A stretch of DNA of 64,000 nucleotides, from NCBI RefSeq assembly GCF_001043055.1, contig NZ_JYLF01000003.1, positions 186,001 through 250,000 of the forward strand, read 5' to 3'. Every line of letters begins with the position of its first letter. Position 1 is the stretch's first letter. The translations under genes and the position numbers were made by a program. A model generated the notes under the pieces. That model was not told the origin of the DNA. It was given only the letters and a program-made list of their open reading frames with translations, and made no database searches. The stretch comes from Pseudomonas weihenstephanensis. Its GTDB lineage: Bacteria > Pseudomonadota > Gammaproteobacteria > Pseudomonadales > Pseudomonadaceae. Below, in pieces: positions 18,272-28,430 of the stretch.

Positions 18272-18646
18272 TTACTTGATCGGGCGCCAGGTGAAGGGGT
18301 AACGGTAAGTCACCCCGTCATTGGCCTTGACGCCGGCAATCACCACCAGCACCACCGCACCGATAAATAACAGTCCGATCAGGGCAAAACCGATCAGGAC
18401 GAACATCAGTACGTAGCAAATAGCCGAAGCTATCGCCACGGTGATCTGGAAGTTCATGGCTTCCTTGCCTTGGTCGTCAATGAACGGGTCGCTTTCGCGC
18501 TTCATTTGCCACAGGATCAGCGGGCCGATCAGGCTGCCAAACGGAAACCACATTCCCAGGAACGCCGAGAAGTGGCAGAACATGGCCCATTGCCGAGCTT
18601 CGCGGCTCGGGCCTGGCTCGGGTTTTGAAAGGTCCAGCTCACTCAT
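18272..18646 (-). CDS. DUF4870 domain-containing membrane protein
   Basis: A 124-residue protein. After a hydrophilic N-terminus come three hydrophobic segments at about residues 25-46, 70-88 and 90-108. The motif DDQGKEAMNFQITV (about residues 57-70) is diagnostic of DUF4870 (Tic20-like fold). The function is unknown. A GGAG-type site precedes the ATG. It lies downstream of rph on the same strand with a 35-bp gap, so the two may share a transcript. Confidence 0.88.
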   Translation of the reverse strand: MSELDLSKPEPGPSREARQWAMFCHFSAFLGMWFPFGSLIGPLILWQMKRESDPFIDDQGKEAMNFQITVAIASAICYVLMFVLIGFALIGLLFIGAVVLVVIAGVKANDGVTYRYPFTWRPIK

Positions 18647-18681
18647 GGTGTTCTCCAGGTGGTCAGCGAAAGCGCAGGTAA

Positions 18682-19404
18682 TCAGTCAGCCAGCGCAGTT
18701 TGTTGCAGTGCAAAAATGTCGGTCATGCCTTTTTGAGCCAGTGCCAGCATGGCGTTCAGCTCGTCCGGCTGGAACGGCGCGCCTTCGGCGGTGCCTTGAA
18801 CTTCAATGAAACCACCGGTGCTGGTCATCACCACATTGAGGTCGGTTTCGGCTGCTGAATCTTCAGGGTAGTCGAGGTCAAGCACAGGTACGCCCTGATA
18901 CATGCCCACCGACACGGCTGCGATCATCTGCTTGATCGGGTCGCCGTTTTTGAGGCCACCACGTTTTTTGATCACTTTCAGGGCGTCGACCAAGGCAACC
19001 ATTGCGCCCGTAATCGATGCAGTGCGAGTGCCGCCATCGGCCTGAATCACATCGCAGTCAACATAAAGGGTGATGTCACCCAGTTTGGACATGTCCAGTG
19101 CGGCGCGCAGGGAGCGGCCGATCAGGCGCTGGATTTCAAGGGTGCGGCCGCCTTGCTTGCCACGGCTGGCTTCACGCTGGTTACGGTCACCTGTGGCGCG
19201 CGGCAGCATGCCGTATTCGGCGGTCAGCCAGCCTTGGCCCTGGCCTTTAAGGAAACGTGGCACGCCGTTCTCGACGCTGACGGTGCAGATGACTTTAGTG
19301 TCACCGAACTCGACCAGTACAGAACCCTCTGCGTGTTTGGTGTAGTTGCGGGTGATGCGGATCGGGCGTAGCTGATCGGCAACGCGACCACTTGGACGTT
19401 TCAT
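18682..19404 (-). CDS. rph: Ribonuclease PH
   Basis: A 240-residue 3'-5' phosphorolytic exonuclease that trims tRNA precursors and other RNAs. It begins [20 protein letters not shown] and contains the phosphate-binding RSLRAALDM and [19 protein letters not shown] segments. The full length and intact C-terminus show it is not truncated, unlike rph in E. coli K-12. It is divergent from yicC, and both act in RNA metabolism. Confidence 0.96.
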   Translation of the reverse strand: MKRPSGRVADQLRPIRITRNYTKHAEGSVLVEFGDTKVICTVSVENGVPRFLKGQGQGWLTAEYGMLPRATGDRNQREASRGKQGGRTLEIQRLIGRSLRAALDMSKLGDITLYVDCDVIQADGGTRTASITGAMVALVDALKVIKKRGGLKNGDPIKQMIAAVSVGMYQGVPVLDLDYPEDSAAETDLNVVMTSTGGFIEVQGTAEGAPFQPDELNAMLALAQKGMTDIFALQQTALAD

Positions 19405-19650
19405 GTGGGATACCTGTACGGGACGGAAAACTGTCGAGCATTATAAAGGCCATAGACCGTCAGGGGCACACCTAAAACTGCGTTGTGTTTTGTAGGAGCA
19501 AGCTGATAACGAAGCCTGTCGCCGCTGCCGCGGGGGCTTAACATTGCGCGTGATTACGACAGACGTCATTTGGGACGTTCGCTGCACTGCGCTACAATCC
19601 GCCGCCTTAGTAGCCGTTTGGCTTAACTCATCAGATCGCGAGGTACCTCC

Positions 19651-21148
<1,498 letters not shown>

Positions 21149-21316
21149 AAGCTTCTTCCCAAAACCCCTGCAAGGGCTTTACATTGGCGCTTACAGAGGC
21201 TTTTGGGGCAGGGCTTGAAAAATCAGCGCTTCCCTAATGGCTGGTGATTTTTTAAACTGTTCAGTCCGCTCGCCCATCCGGGCAGCGCGCATATTGCATT
21301 TGCTACGAGGAAGACC

Positions 21317-21580
21317 ATGGCCCGCGTAACCGTTGAAGACTGTCTAGAACACGTGGATAACCGCTTTGAGCTGGTCATGCTGTCTACCAAGCGTGCCCGT
21401 CAACTGGCCACCGGTGGTAAAGAGCCTCTGGTTCAGTGGGAAAACGACAAGCCTACCGTTGTTGCCCTGCGTGAAATCGCTGAAGGCCTGATGAGCTACG
21501 AGTTTATCGCCAACGCTGAAATCGTCGAAGACGAACCGCTGTTCGCAGCGTTCGAGGACGAGTCCAACGAGGCGAACTAA
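21317..21580 (+). CDS. rpoZ: RNA polymerase omega subunit
   Basis: An 87-residue protein beginning [20 protein letters not shown], the standard omega subunit that helps assemble beta-prime and contributes to a ppGpp site on the enzyme. GAGGAAG precedes the start. spoT follows after 60 bp in the usual rpoZ-spoT order. Confidence 0.98.
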   Translation: MARVTVEDCLEHVDNRFELVMLSTKRARQLATGGKEPLVQWENDKPTVVALREIAEGLMSYEFIANAEIVEDEPLFAAFEDESNEAN

Positions 21581-21640
21581 GCCTATGCCCGGTCGACGTA
21601 GCACGGCGAAGGGTTCACAGTTTTGGCAGGAGGCTCCCTC

Positions 21641-23746
21641 TTGCCGAGCATAGACGCCCTCGCCGATCGCTTGTCGGCGTACCTCGGCCCGGACCAGGTT
21701 AATCTGGTCCGCCGAGCGTACTACTACGCAGAACAAGCCCACGACGGCCAACGCCGACGTAGCGGCGAACCTTATGTCACGCATCCGCTGGCAGTCGCAA
21801 ATATCCTTGCCGATATGCATATGGACCATCAAAGCCTGATGGCAGCCATGCTGCATGACGTGATCGAAGACACCGGTATTGCCAAGGAAGCGCTGGTTGC
21901 GCAGTTTGGCGAAACCGTGGCAGAACTGGTTGATGGTGTCAGCAAGCTGACCCAGATGAACTTCGAAACCAAAGCCGAAGCGCAAGCCGAAAACTTCCAG
22001 AAGATGGCCATGGCCATGGCGCGGGACATCCGCGTGATTTTGGTCAAGTTGGCTGACCGCCTGCACAACATGCGCACCCTCGAAGTGCTCTCCGGCGAAA
22101 AGCGCCGGCGGATTGCCAAGGAAACCCTGGAAATCTACGCGCCCATCGCCAATCGGCTGGGCATGCACAGCATTCGCATCGAATTCGAAGACCTCGGTTT
22201 CAAGGCGATGTACCCGATGCGCTCAGCGCGCATCTACCAGGCCGTCAAACGCGCCCGGGGCAATCGCAAAGAAATCGTCAACAAAATTGAAGAGTCGCTG
22301 AGCCACTGTCTAGCCATTGATGGCATTCAGGGCGAAGTCAGCGGGCGTCAAAAGCATATCTACGGCATCTACAAAAAGATGCGCGGCAAGCGCCGGGCTT
22401 TCAACGAGATCATGGACGTTTATGCGTTCCGCATCATCGTCGACAAGGTGGATACCTGCTACCGCGTGTTAGGCGCTGTACATAATTTGTACAAACCGCT
22501 GCCGGGCCGCTTCAAAGACTACATCGCGATTCCCAAAGCCAACGGCTATCAGTCGTTGCATACCACGCTGTTTGGCATGCATGGCGTACCGATCGAAATT
22601 CAGATCCGTACCCGTGAAATGGAAGAAATGGCCAACAACGGGATCGCGGCGCACTGGCTCTACAAATCCAGTGGCGATGAGCAGCACACCGGTACGCATG
22701 CCCGGGCGCGGCAATGGGTCAAGGGCGTGCTGGAAATGCAGCAACGCGCAGGTAACTCCCTCGAATTTATCGAAAGTGTGAAGATCGACCTGTTCCCGGA
22801 CGAGGTCTATGTCTTCACGCCCAAGGGCCGGATCATGGAGCTGCCCAAAGGCTCCACGGCGGTCGACTTTGCTTACGCCGTACATACCGACGTCGGTAAC
22901 AGTTGTATCGCCTGTCGGATCAATCGCCGTCTCGCACCGTTGTCCGAGCCGCTGCAAAGTGGCTCCACGGTCGAGATCGTCAGTGCTCCGGGTGCACGCC
23001 CTAACCCGGCCTGGCTCAACTTTGTGGTCACCGGTAAAGCCCGCACGCATATCCGTCACGCGCTCAAGTTGCAGCGTCGTTCCGAGTCCGTGAACCTGGG
23101 CGAGCGCCTGCTGAACAAAGTGCTCAACGGCTTCAACAGCTCGCTGGACAAAATTGCGCCCGAACGCGTTCAGGCCATGCTCAGCGAGTACCGCCTGGAG
23201 CACATTGAAGATCTGCTGGAAGACATCGGCCTGGGTAACCGCATGGCCTATGTGGTCGCCCGCCGCTTGATGGGTGAAGGTGAGCAATTGCCAAGCCCCG
23301 AAGGTCCGTTGGCCATTCGCGGTACCGAGGGCCTGGTGCTCAGTTATGCCAAATGCTGCACGCCTATTCCGGGCGATCCGATTGTGGGTCACCTGTCGGC
23401 GGGCAAAGGGATGGTTGTGCATTTGGACAACTGCCGCAATATCAGTGAAATCCGCCACAACCCCGAAAAATGCATCCAGCTTTCGTGGGCCAAAGACGTT
23501 ACCGGCGAATTTAACGTCGAGTTGCGCGTCGAGCTGGAACACCAGCGTGGCTTGATTGCGCTGCTGGCCAGCAGCGTGAACGCCGCCGACGGCAACATCG
23601 AGAAGATCAGCATGGACGAACGCGATGGTCGTATCAGCGTGGTCCAACTGGTGGTCAGCGTGCACGATCGTGTGCATCTGGCCCGCGTGATCAAAAAACT
23701 GCGTGCCCTTACCGGGGTTATCCGCATCACTCGGATGCGTGCATAG
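21641..23746 (+). CDS. spoT: Bifunctional (p)ppGpp synthetase/hydrolase SpoT
   Basis: A 701-residue RelA/SpoT homologue. Domains in order: HD hydrolase (LHDVIEDTG, His at about residue 72), synthetase with GRFKDYIAIPKANGYQSLHT (about residues 285-305), TGS (DEVYVFTPKGRIMELPKGST, about residues 385-405), and a C-terminal ACT domain after a cysteine-containing CCTPIPGDPIVG segment. The start is TTG at 21641: a perfect AGGAGG (21628-21633) lies 7 nt before it, and the resulting length equals the P. aeruginosa protein as I recall it. The hydrolase motif is intact, so it can degrade as well as make ppGpp. Confidence 0.95.
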   Translation: MPSIDALADRLSAYLGPDQVNLVRRAYYYAEQAHDGQRRRSGEPYVTHPLAVANILADMHMDHQSLMAAMLHDVIEDTGIAKEALVAQFGETVAELVDGVSKLTQMNFETKAEAQAENFQKMAMAMARDIRVILVKLADRLHNMRTLEVLSGEKRRRIAKETLEIYAPIANRLGMHSIRIEFEDLGFKAMYPMRSARIYQAVKRARGNRKEIVNKIEESLSHCLAIDGIQGEVSGRQKHIYGIYKKMRGKRRAFNEIMDVYAFRIIVDKVDTCYRVLGAVHNLYKPLPGRFKDYIAIPKANGYQSLHTTLFGMHGVPIEIQIRTREMEEMANNGIAAHWLYKSSGDEQHTGTHARARQWVKGVLEMQQRAGNSLEFIESVKIDLFPDEVYVFTPKGRIMELPKGSTAVDFAYAVHTDVGNSCIACRINRRLAPLSEPLQSGSTVEIVSAPGARPNPAWLNFVVTGKARTHIRHALKLQRRSESVNLGERLLNKVLNGFNSSLDKIAPERVQAMLSEYRLEHIEDLLEDIGLGNRMAYVVARRLMGEGEQLPSPEGPLAIRGTEGLVLSYAKCCTPIPGDPIVGHLSAGKGMVVHLDNCRNISEIRHNPEKCIQLSWAKDVTGEFNVELRVELEHQRGLIALLASSVNAADGNIEKISMDERDGRISVVQLVVSVHDRVHLARVIKKLRALTGVIRITRMRA

Positions 23747-23779
23747 GCCGTTACAAATGGCCATTACAAGGAGTCACAC

Positions 23780-24160
23780 ATGACCAAGACTGTTATCACC
23801 AGCGACAAAGCACCTGCTGCCATCGGTACTTATTCCCAAGCGATCAAAGCTGGCAATACCGTCTACATGTCCGGTCAAATCCCGCTGGACCCAAAAACCA
23901 TGGAGCTGGTTGAAGGCTTTGAAGCCCAGACCATCCAGGTATTTGAAAACCTGAAGTCGGTAGCTGAGGCCGCGGGTGGTTCGTTCAAAGATATCGTCAA
24001 GCTGAACATCTTCCTGACCGACCTTAGCCATTTCGCCAAGGTTAACGAGATCATGGGCACCTACTTTGAGCAGCCGTACCCGGCGCGTGCAGCCATTGGC
24101 GTAGCAGCCCTGCCAAAGGGTTCGCAGGTTGAGATGGACGCGATTCTGGTCATCGAGTAA
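23780..24160 (+). CDS. ridA: RidA family enamine/imine deaminase
   Basis: A 126-residue RidA/YjgF protein. It carries [20 protein letters not shown] near the N-terminus and the C-terminal signature [20 protein letters not shown] with the conserved arginine. RidA hydrolyses reactive enamine intermediates released by PLP enzymes such as threonine dehydratase. AAGGAG is 9 nt before ATG. It follows spoT after 33 bp, the common order in Pseudomonas. Confidence 0.95.
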   Translation: MTKTVITSDKAPAAIGTYSQAIKAGNTVYMSGQIPLDPKTMELVEGFEAQTIQVFENLKSVAEAAGGSFKDIVKLNIFLTDLSHFAKVNEIMGTYFEQPYPARAAIGVAALPKGSQVEMDAILVIE

Positions 24161-24167
24161 CACCCTC

Positions 24168-24191
24168 GGCGCAGCGTCTTCATGCTGCGCC
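24168..24191 (+). terminator. Possible terminator hairpin after ridA
   Basis: GGCGCAGC (24168-24175) and GCTGCGCC (24184-24191) form a perfect 8-bp stem with an 8-nt loop. The T-rich stretch comes only about 9 nt later, so termination efficiency is uncertain. Confidence 0.5.
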
Positions 24192-24227
24192 AACCCTCGC
24201 TTTTCCCCGTTTTAAAAGGATTCCACT

Positions 24228-24971
24228 ATGCGCAAAGCGCTAGTCTTGTCACTGCTCACCGTTTTTCTGGGTGGCTGTGCCAGCGAACCCGCCCACCGCG
24301 ATATCAGTGGTATCTGGATCAACCAAGCAGCGATTGATGCGGCGGCCAAAGGTGGCAACCTGCGTGAAGCGTTGCTGGCGTATGGCCCTAACCTTGAGTG
24401 GGACATCGACACTCAAACTGCTCAAGCCCGCTACACCAATGGCTTTGAGCGGGTGGAGGGCAAGCTGCAACCCGAAGACAAGGGCGTGTGGCAAGTCGAC
24501 TTCTATGGCAGTTCGGCAACGGCTTTGAGCCTTGCAGGCGAAGAGCTGGTACAAGCGGCGGCAGACGCCGATCCTCAACAGGTATTTGCCCGCTCGTCAG
24601 TAAATGTGGCGGCGCAAGACCCGCTGGGCACCAGCTTTGAAAAAGCCCTCAAAACGGCTTACTTGGGTGGCCAATGGCGTATTGCCGAGGGTGCAGGCCA
24701 AGGCGCCAGCGTGACCTTTTTGGCTGGCGGGCAGCTCAAGGGCTTGCCGGGCATGAACGCCTATGCCCTGTGCCTGGCAGGTGATTGTGCGTCGATGAGC
24801 GGCGAATACGACAGCCTTTGGCTCCAGCAAGGTGAGACCGGTGCGGCTCACATCTTTGTGCGCAATGGCAAACAGCTCGAAATTTTTGAAGCGCTGGATG
24901 CCTCTCAGCCAGACGAAATGCCTCAGTTGTACCCCGGCAAGCGCGAATGGGTGCTTGAGAAGCAGCATTGA
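24228..24971 (+). CDS. Conserved Pseudomonas lipoprotein of unknown function
   Basis: A 247-residue protein with a lipoprotein signal peptide, MRKALVLSLLTVFLGGC, and the lipobox Cys at residue 17. The mature part has SGIWINQAAIDAAAKGGNLR near its start and a repeat-like beta-rich pattern in which segments of similar style recur (RYTNGFERVEGKLQPEDKG; WRIAEGAGQGASVTFLAGG). Two later cysteines (CLAGDC) could form a disulfide. I do not recognise a characterised family. It stands alone between ridA and a convergent SDR gene. AAAGGA precedes ATG. Confidence 0.8.
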   Translation: MRKALVLSLLTVFLGGCASEPAHRDISGIWINQAAIDAAAKGGNLREALLAYGPNLEWDIDTQTAQARYTNGFERVEGKLQPEDKGVWQVDFYGSSATALSLAGEELVQAAADADPQQVFARSSVNVAAQDPLGTSFEKALKTAYLGGQWRIAEGAGQGASVTFLAGGQLKGLPGMNAYALCLAGDCASMSGEYDSLWLQQGETGAAHIFVRNGKQLEIFEALDASQPDEMPQLYPGKREWVLEKQH

Positions 24972-24986
24972 TCACGCCCAACGCCC

Positions 24987-25034
24987 CGCAGGCTGCGAGC
25001 CTTTAAGGTCAAAAGCGCGCAGCCTTCGCCAGTT
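24987..25034. repeat. REP-like element between convergent genes
   Basis: GCAGGCTGCGAGC-type core near 24988-25000 followed by an imperfect complementary arm around 25018-25030. It shares its core with better-formed copies at 53312-53351 and 58325-58358. Confidence 0.55.
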
Positions 25035-25043
25035 CCTGCGTAC

Positions 25044-25913
25044 TCAGTGTGCTTTGCCAGGCTGCCCCGCCAAAATCGCCGCATAACCTTCGCGATAGCT
25101 TGGGTAGCGCGGCTCCCATCCCAGGGCCTTGGCGCGTGCATTGCTGCAACGCTTGCTCCCCGCCCGCCTTACGCTTGCCTCTTCAGACCACTCGGTCACG
25201 CCCAATTGCTCACGGAGCCAGTTCACAACCTCTGACAATGGCGCGGGAGTATCGTCGACCCCGATATAGCAGTCCTCCAACGTTTTGCCGTGTTGATGAG
25301 CCTCAAGCAGATAGGCCAGCAGTCCACCCGCGTCATCGGTGTGGATGCGGTTGCCATAAAGAGGCGGTTCAACAGCCACGCGATAGCCTTTGCGTACCTG
25401 CCCCAGCAGCCACTCCCGGCCAGGTCCGTAGATCCCGGTCAAGCGCACTACGCTGGCGGGAATGCCGCTGTTCAAGGCGATCTGCTCCGCGTCCAGCATG
25501 ATGCGCCCCGAGTAATTGGTAGCCTCGGCCGGTGAGGTTTCATCGACCCACTCACCTGCCTGCTGCACATAAACACCGCTGCTGGAAACGAACAGCAGGT
25601 GCTTGGGTTGTTGATTGTGTTGCTTGAGCCAGCTGAGCGTGCGTTTGAGCGCATCGACATACGCGGCTTGGTAACCCGCTTCGTCGTGTTCGGTGGCGGC
25701 GACGCTGTACACCACATAGTCGATTGGGCCCGTGGGCCATTGCGCCGGGCACGGGTCTTTAAACAGGTCGGCCGCGACGCCATTCACGCCTTCAGGCAGT
25801 TGATCGATGGATCGCCTTAATCCGTAAACCTTCCATTCGTCCTTCAGTAACTGAGTGGCGAGTCGACTTCCGACATCGCCACAACCGACGATCAAGACAG
25901 AGGCGTTGGGCAT
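25044..25913 (-). CDS. SDR family oxidoreductase / epimerase-like protein (YeeZ-like)
   Basis: A 289-residue extended short-chain dehydrogenase. The Rossmann nucleotide-binding motif is VLIVGCGDVGSRLA at about residues 6-19, and FVSSSGVYVQQAG carries the Ser/Tyr region; the Tyr-x3-Lys pair of classical SDRs is not clear (YSGRI in place of YxxxK). Such atypical members, including E. coli YeeZ, are annotated as NAD(P)-binding epimerase-like proteins without known substrate. The GCGDVG form of the glycine motif points to this subgroup. Confidence 0.8.
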   Translation of the reverse strand: MPNASVLIVGCGDVGSRLATQLLKDEWKVYGLRRSIDQLPEGVNGVAADLFKDPCPAQWPTGPIDYVVYSVAATEHDEAGYQAAYVDALKRTLSWLKQHNQQPKHLLFVSSSGVYVQQAGEWVDETSPAEATNYSGRIMLDAEQIALNSGIPASVVRLTGIYGPGREWLLGQVRKGYRVAVEPPLYGNRIHTDDAGGLLAYLLEAHQHGKTLEDCYIGVDDTPAPLSEVVNWLREQLGVTEWSEEASVRRAGSKRCSNARAKALGWEPRYPSYREGYAAILAGQPGKAH

Positions 25914-26000
25914 CTCAAACTCCTAATGAAAAGCTGCAAAGCGGCCAAAAAAGGTCAGACGTTGGTCGTGACTTGGGAAAAAAACAGGTGCTATTGCTTT

Positions 26001-26025
26001 TGTTAACAAGAATTACTTGCAATAA
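26001..26025. promoter_or_regulatory. Candidate Fur box upstream of exbB
   Basis: The segment around CAAGAATTACTTG (26007-26019) has perfect CAAG/CTTG arms and fits the Pseudomonas form of the Fur box (AGAATTA-x-TTGCA). It lies about 80 bp before the exbB ATG. Iron regulation of exbB-exbD-tonB is well established in related species. Confidence 0.55.
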
Positions 26026-26097
26026 TAACGCATCATTTGTCCTTGGTCTTACACCCGTTGTAGGGCAAAACCTCAAAACTTCTCAGGTCCGGCTAGC

Positions 26098-27090
26098 ATG
26101 ACACGCAATCATTCCACCGCTTCGCCAACCCAGCTGTTGAGCCCTGCACGCCTTTGGCGTGGTGTGGCGGCGCTGATGTTCAGCCTGTTGCTTGCTCCGG
26201 CTGCGGCATTTGCCGATGAGCCCGCGAACGCTGCCGTACCTCCTGCAACCGTTACTGCTGCTGCCGCTGATGCCTCCGCGCCTGTTCCAGCGCCGGGTGC
26301 TACAGATCCAGCCCAAGCTGAGGGTGTGGTTGCCCCTGCGGATGACGCACCACAAATCGTCGCAGAAGAAGACAACAGCCTGGGCATGGCCCATGACCTG
26401 TCGCCGTGGGGCATGTACAAAAACGCCGACATCATCGTCAAAATTGTCATGATCGGTTTGGCAATCGCTTCGATCATCACTTGGACCATCTGGATCGCCA
26501 AAGGCTTCGAAGTGCTGGGCGCCAAGCGTCGTCTGCGCTCCGAAATCGCCAGCCTGAAAAAAGCCCGCACCCTTAAAGAGGCCAGCGAATCGGCCACTAA
26601 AGAGGGCACGCTGGCTCACCTGCTGGTGCAAGACGCCCTTGAAGAGATGCGTCTGTCGGCCAATAGCCGTGAAAAAGAAGGCATCAAAGAGCGCGTCAGC
26701 TTCCGTCTTGAGCGTCTGGTTGCGGCTTGCGGTCGCAACATGAGCAGCGGCACAGGCGTGTTAGCCACCATTGGTTCGACAGCGCCGTTCGTGGGTCTGT
26801 TCGGCACCGTGTGGGGCATCATGAACAGCTTTATCGGCATCGCCAAAACCCAAACCACTAACCTGGCCGTTGTGGCGCCGGGTATTGCCGAGGCGCTGTT
26901 GGCCACGGCATTGGGTCTGGTAGCGGCGATCCCTGCGGTTGTGATTTACAACGTTTTTGCCCGCTCCATCACCGGCTACAAAGCTCAGGTGGCGGACGCA
27001 TCGGCTGAAGTGTTGCTGCTGGTTAGCCGTGACCTCGATCACCTGCCGCCTGAGCGCAGCTCGCAACCGCACATGGTGAAAGTGGGGTAA
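26098..27090 (+). CDS. exbB: TonB system inner-membrane component ExbB
   Basis: A 330-residue proton-channel subunit. It has the long N-terminal extension typical of Pseudomonas ExbB: a signal-type hydrophobic stretch to about residue 39 ending AAAFA, then an Ala/Pro-rich periplasmic segment to about residue 85. Three membrane segments follow, near residues 118-140, 220-245 and 260-285, including TIGSTAPFVGLFGTVWGI and EALLATALGLVAAIPAV. With ExbD it uses the proton gradient to energise TonB. It is the first gene of the exbB-exbD-tonB operon. Confidence 0.96.
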   Translation: MTRNHSTASPTQLLSPARLWRGVAALMFSLLLAPAAAFADEPANAAVPPATVTAAAADASAPVPAPGATDPAQAEGVVAPADDAPQIVAEEDNSLGMAHDLSPWGMYKNADIIVKIVMIGLAIASIITWTIWIAKGFEVLGAKRRLRSEIASLKKARTLKEASESATKEGTLAHLLVQDALEEMRLSANSREKEGIKERVSFRLERLVAACGRNMSSGTGVLATIGSTAPFVGLFGTVWGIMNSFIGIAKTQTTNLAVVAPGIAEALLATALGLVAAIPAVVIYNVFARSITGYKAQVADASAEVLLLVSRDLDHLPPERSSQPHMVKVG

Positions 27091-27096
27091 TCGGCC

Positions 27097-27525
27097 ATGG
27101 GCCTGCATTTAAAAGAAGGCGCAGACGACGATCTGGCCGAGAACCACGAAATTAACGTCACCCCCTTTATCGACGTAATGCTGGTACTGCTGATCATCTT
27201 CATGGTGGCCGCACCGCTGGCCACCGTGGATATCAAGGTTGACCTGCCCGCGTCCAGCGCCAAACCGGCGCCGCGCCCCGAGAAACCGGTGTTCCTTAGC
27301 GTCAAGGCGGATCAGCGTCTGTACCTGGGCGATGATCCCGTCACCGTTGAAGCGTTGGGCCCGACTCTGGACGCACGTACGCATAACAACAAAGACACGA
27401 CGATCTTCTTCCAGGCCGACAAGGGTGTGGACTACGGTGACTTGATGAGCGTCATGGATGCATTGCGCGCAGCCGGTTACTTGAAGGTCGGGTTGGTCGG
27501 ACTTGAGACGGCAGCCAAGAAATGA
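27097..27525 (+). CDS. exbD: TonB system component ExbD
   Basis: A 142-residue protein with a short cytoplasmic N-terminus, one membrane helix (about residues 24-44) beginning INVTPFIDVMLVLLIIFMV, which includes the essential proton-binding Asp, and a periplasmic domain. It starts 6 bp after exbB, and its end overlaps tonB by 4 bp. Confidence 0.96.
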   Translation: MGLHLKEGADDDLAENHEINVTPFIDVMLVLLIIFMVAAPLATVDIKVDLPASSAKPAPRPEKPVFLSVKADQRLYLGDDPVTVEALGPTLDARTHNNKDTTIFFQADKGVDYGDLMSVMDALRAAGYLKVGLVGLETAAKK

Positions 27526-28268
27526 CCATAGCGCGCCAAAAGATGACGCGTTACGCAACCAGCCTGGCCGTGGTGTTGGGTGTCCATGCAGTGGCGGTAA
27601 TTCTCGCCCTGCAATGGTCTAACCCGCGCGCAATCGAACTTCCGCCCCAGGCGATGATGGTCGATCTCGCGCCGCTGCCGGCACCGCCTCCTCCTGCTCC
27701 GCCGAAAGTGGTAACGCCACCACAACCGCCGGCGCCCGTAGAAGAGTTGCCGATCCCCAAGCTGGCCGAAGCGCCCAAGCCGAAGATTTCTGTTCCCAAG
27801 CCGGTCAAACCCAAGCAAAAGCCTCAACCGCCCAAGCCTGTGGAAAAACCTGACCCGGTCAAAGAGAAACCTTCAGAAGAGAAACCGAGCGACGCGACGC
27901 CGACCAAGGCGCCCAGCGAGAAGTCAGCCGCACCGGCCCTTAGCCCTTCGGCGCAACAACTGGCAGCCAAAGCCAGTTGGGAAGGCGCTTTACTGGCTCA
28001 CCTGGGCAAGTACAAAAAGTACCCGGCTGCGGCTCAATCGCGGGGCAAGGAAGGTCTGAACCGTCTGCGCTTTGTGGTCGATGCGCAAGGCAAGGTGCTG
28101 TCCTACGAATTGGTCGGGCGCTCAGGCAATGCTGATCTGGACCGGGCCACCCTGGAAATGATCCGTCGGGCACAGCCTCTGCCCAAGCCTCCGGCTGACA
28201 TGCTGACCAATGGCAGCATCGAGATCGTGGCACCCTTCGTGTATTCCATCGATAAACGTCGACGCTGA
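27522..28268 (+). CDS. tonB: Energy transducer TonB
   Basis: A 248-residue protein with an N-terminal membrane anchor (about residues 10-30), a long Pro/Lys-rich periplasmic spacer (about residues 45-135) and a C-terminal TonB domain: YPAAAQSRGKEGLNRLRFVV followed by SGNADLDRATLEMIRRAQP. It couples ExbB-ExbD to outer-membrane receptors for siderophores and other ligands. The ATG overlaps the exbD stop (ATGA). The gene is followed by a terminator. Confidence 0.95.
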   Translation: MTIARQKMTRYATSLAVVLGVHAVAVILALQWSNPRAIELPPQAMMVDLAPLPAPPPPAPPKVVTPPQPPAPVEELPIPKLAEAPKPKISVPKPVKPKQKPQPPKPVEKPDPVKEKPSEEKPSDATPTKAPSEKSAAPALSPSAQQLAAKASWEGALLAHLGKYKKYPAAAQSRGKEGLNRLRFVVDAQGKVLSYELVGRSGNADLDRATLEMIRRAQPLPKPPADMLTNGSIEIVAPFVYSIDKRRR

Positions 28269-28272
28269 CAGC

Positions 28273-28300
28273 AGAAAGGGCACCGTAAGGTGCCTTTTTT
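28273..28300 (+). terminator. Terminator after tonB
   Basis: AAAGGGCACC and GGTGCCTTTTTT form a stem with a 4-nt GTAA loop and a run of six T. Confidence 0.85.
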
Positions 28301-28430
28301 GCACCTGCTGTATAGATAAAAACCGGCAAACGCGTGATTAGCGACTGTAGCTCTGTGGGTAATGTCTGATAACGTGCGTCTATCGATTGCAGCCGTTATG
28401 CTTCGGCCCGCAGCCTTATGGACGCCCGCT

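Noticed and set aside
21149..21316. Terminator between gmk and rpoZ
   Set aside because: CCCAAAA and TTTTGGG segments can pair, but over a long, irregular loop without a T-run; too weak to list as a feature.
22469..23764. Long open frame (431 residues) antisense to spoT
   Set aside because: It is a shadow of the GC-rich spoT coding frame: no ribosome-binding site, low-complexity His/Gln-rich translation, and the plus strand encodes a full, motif-complete SpoT.
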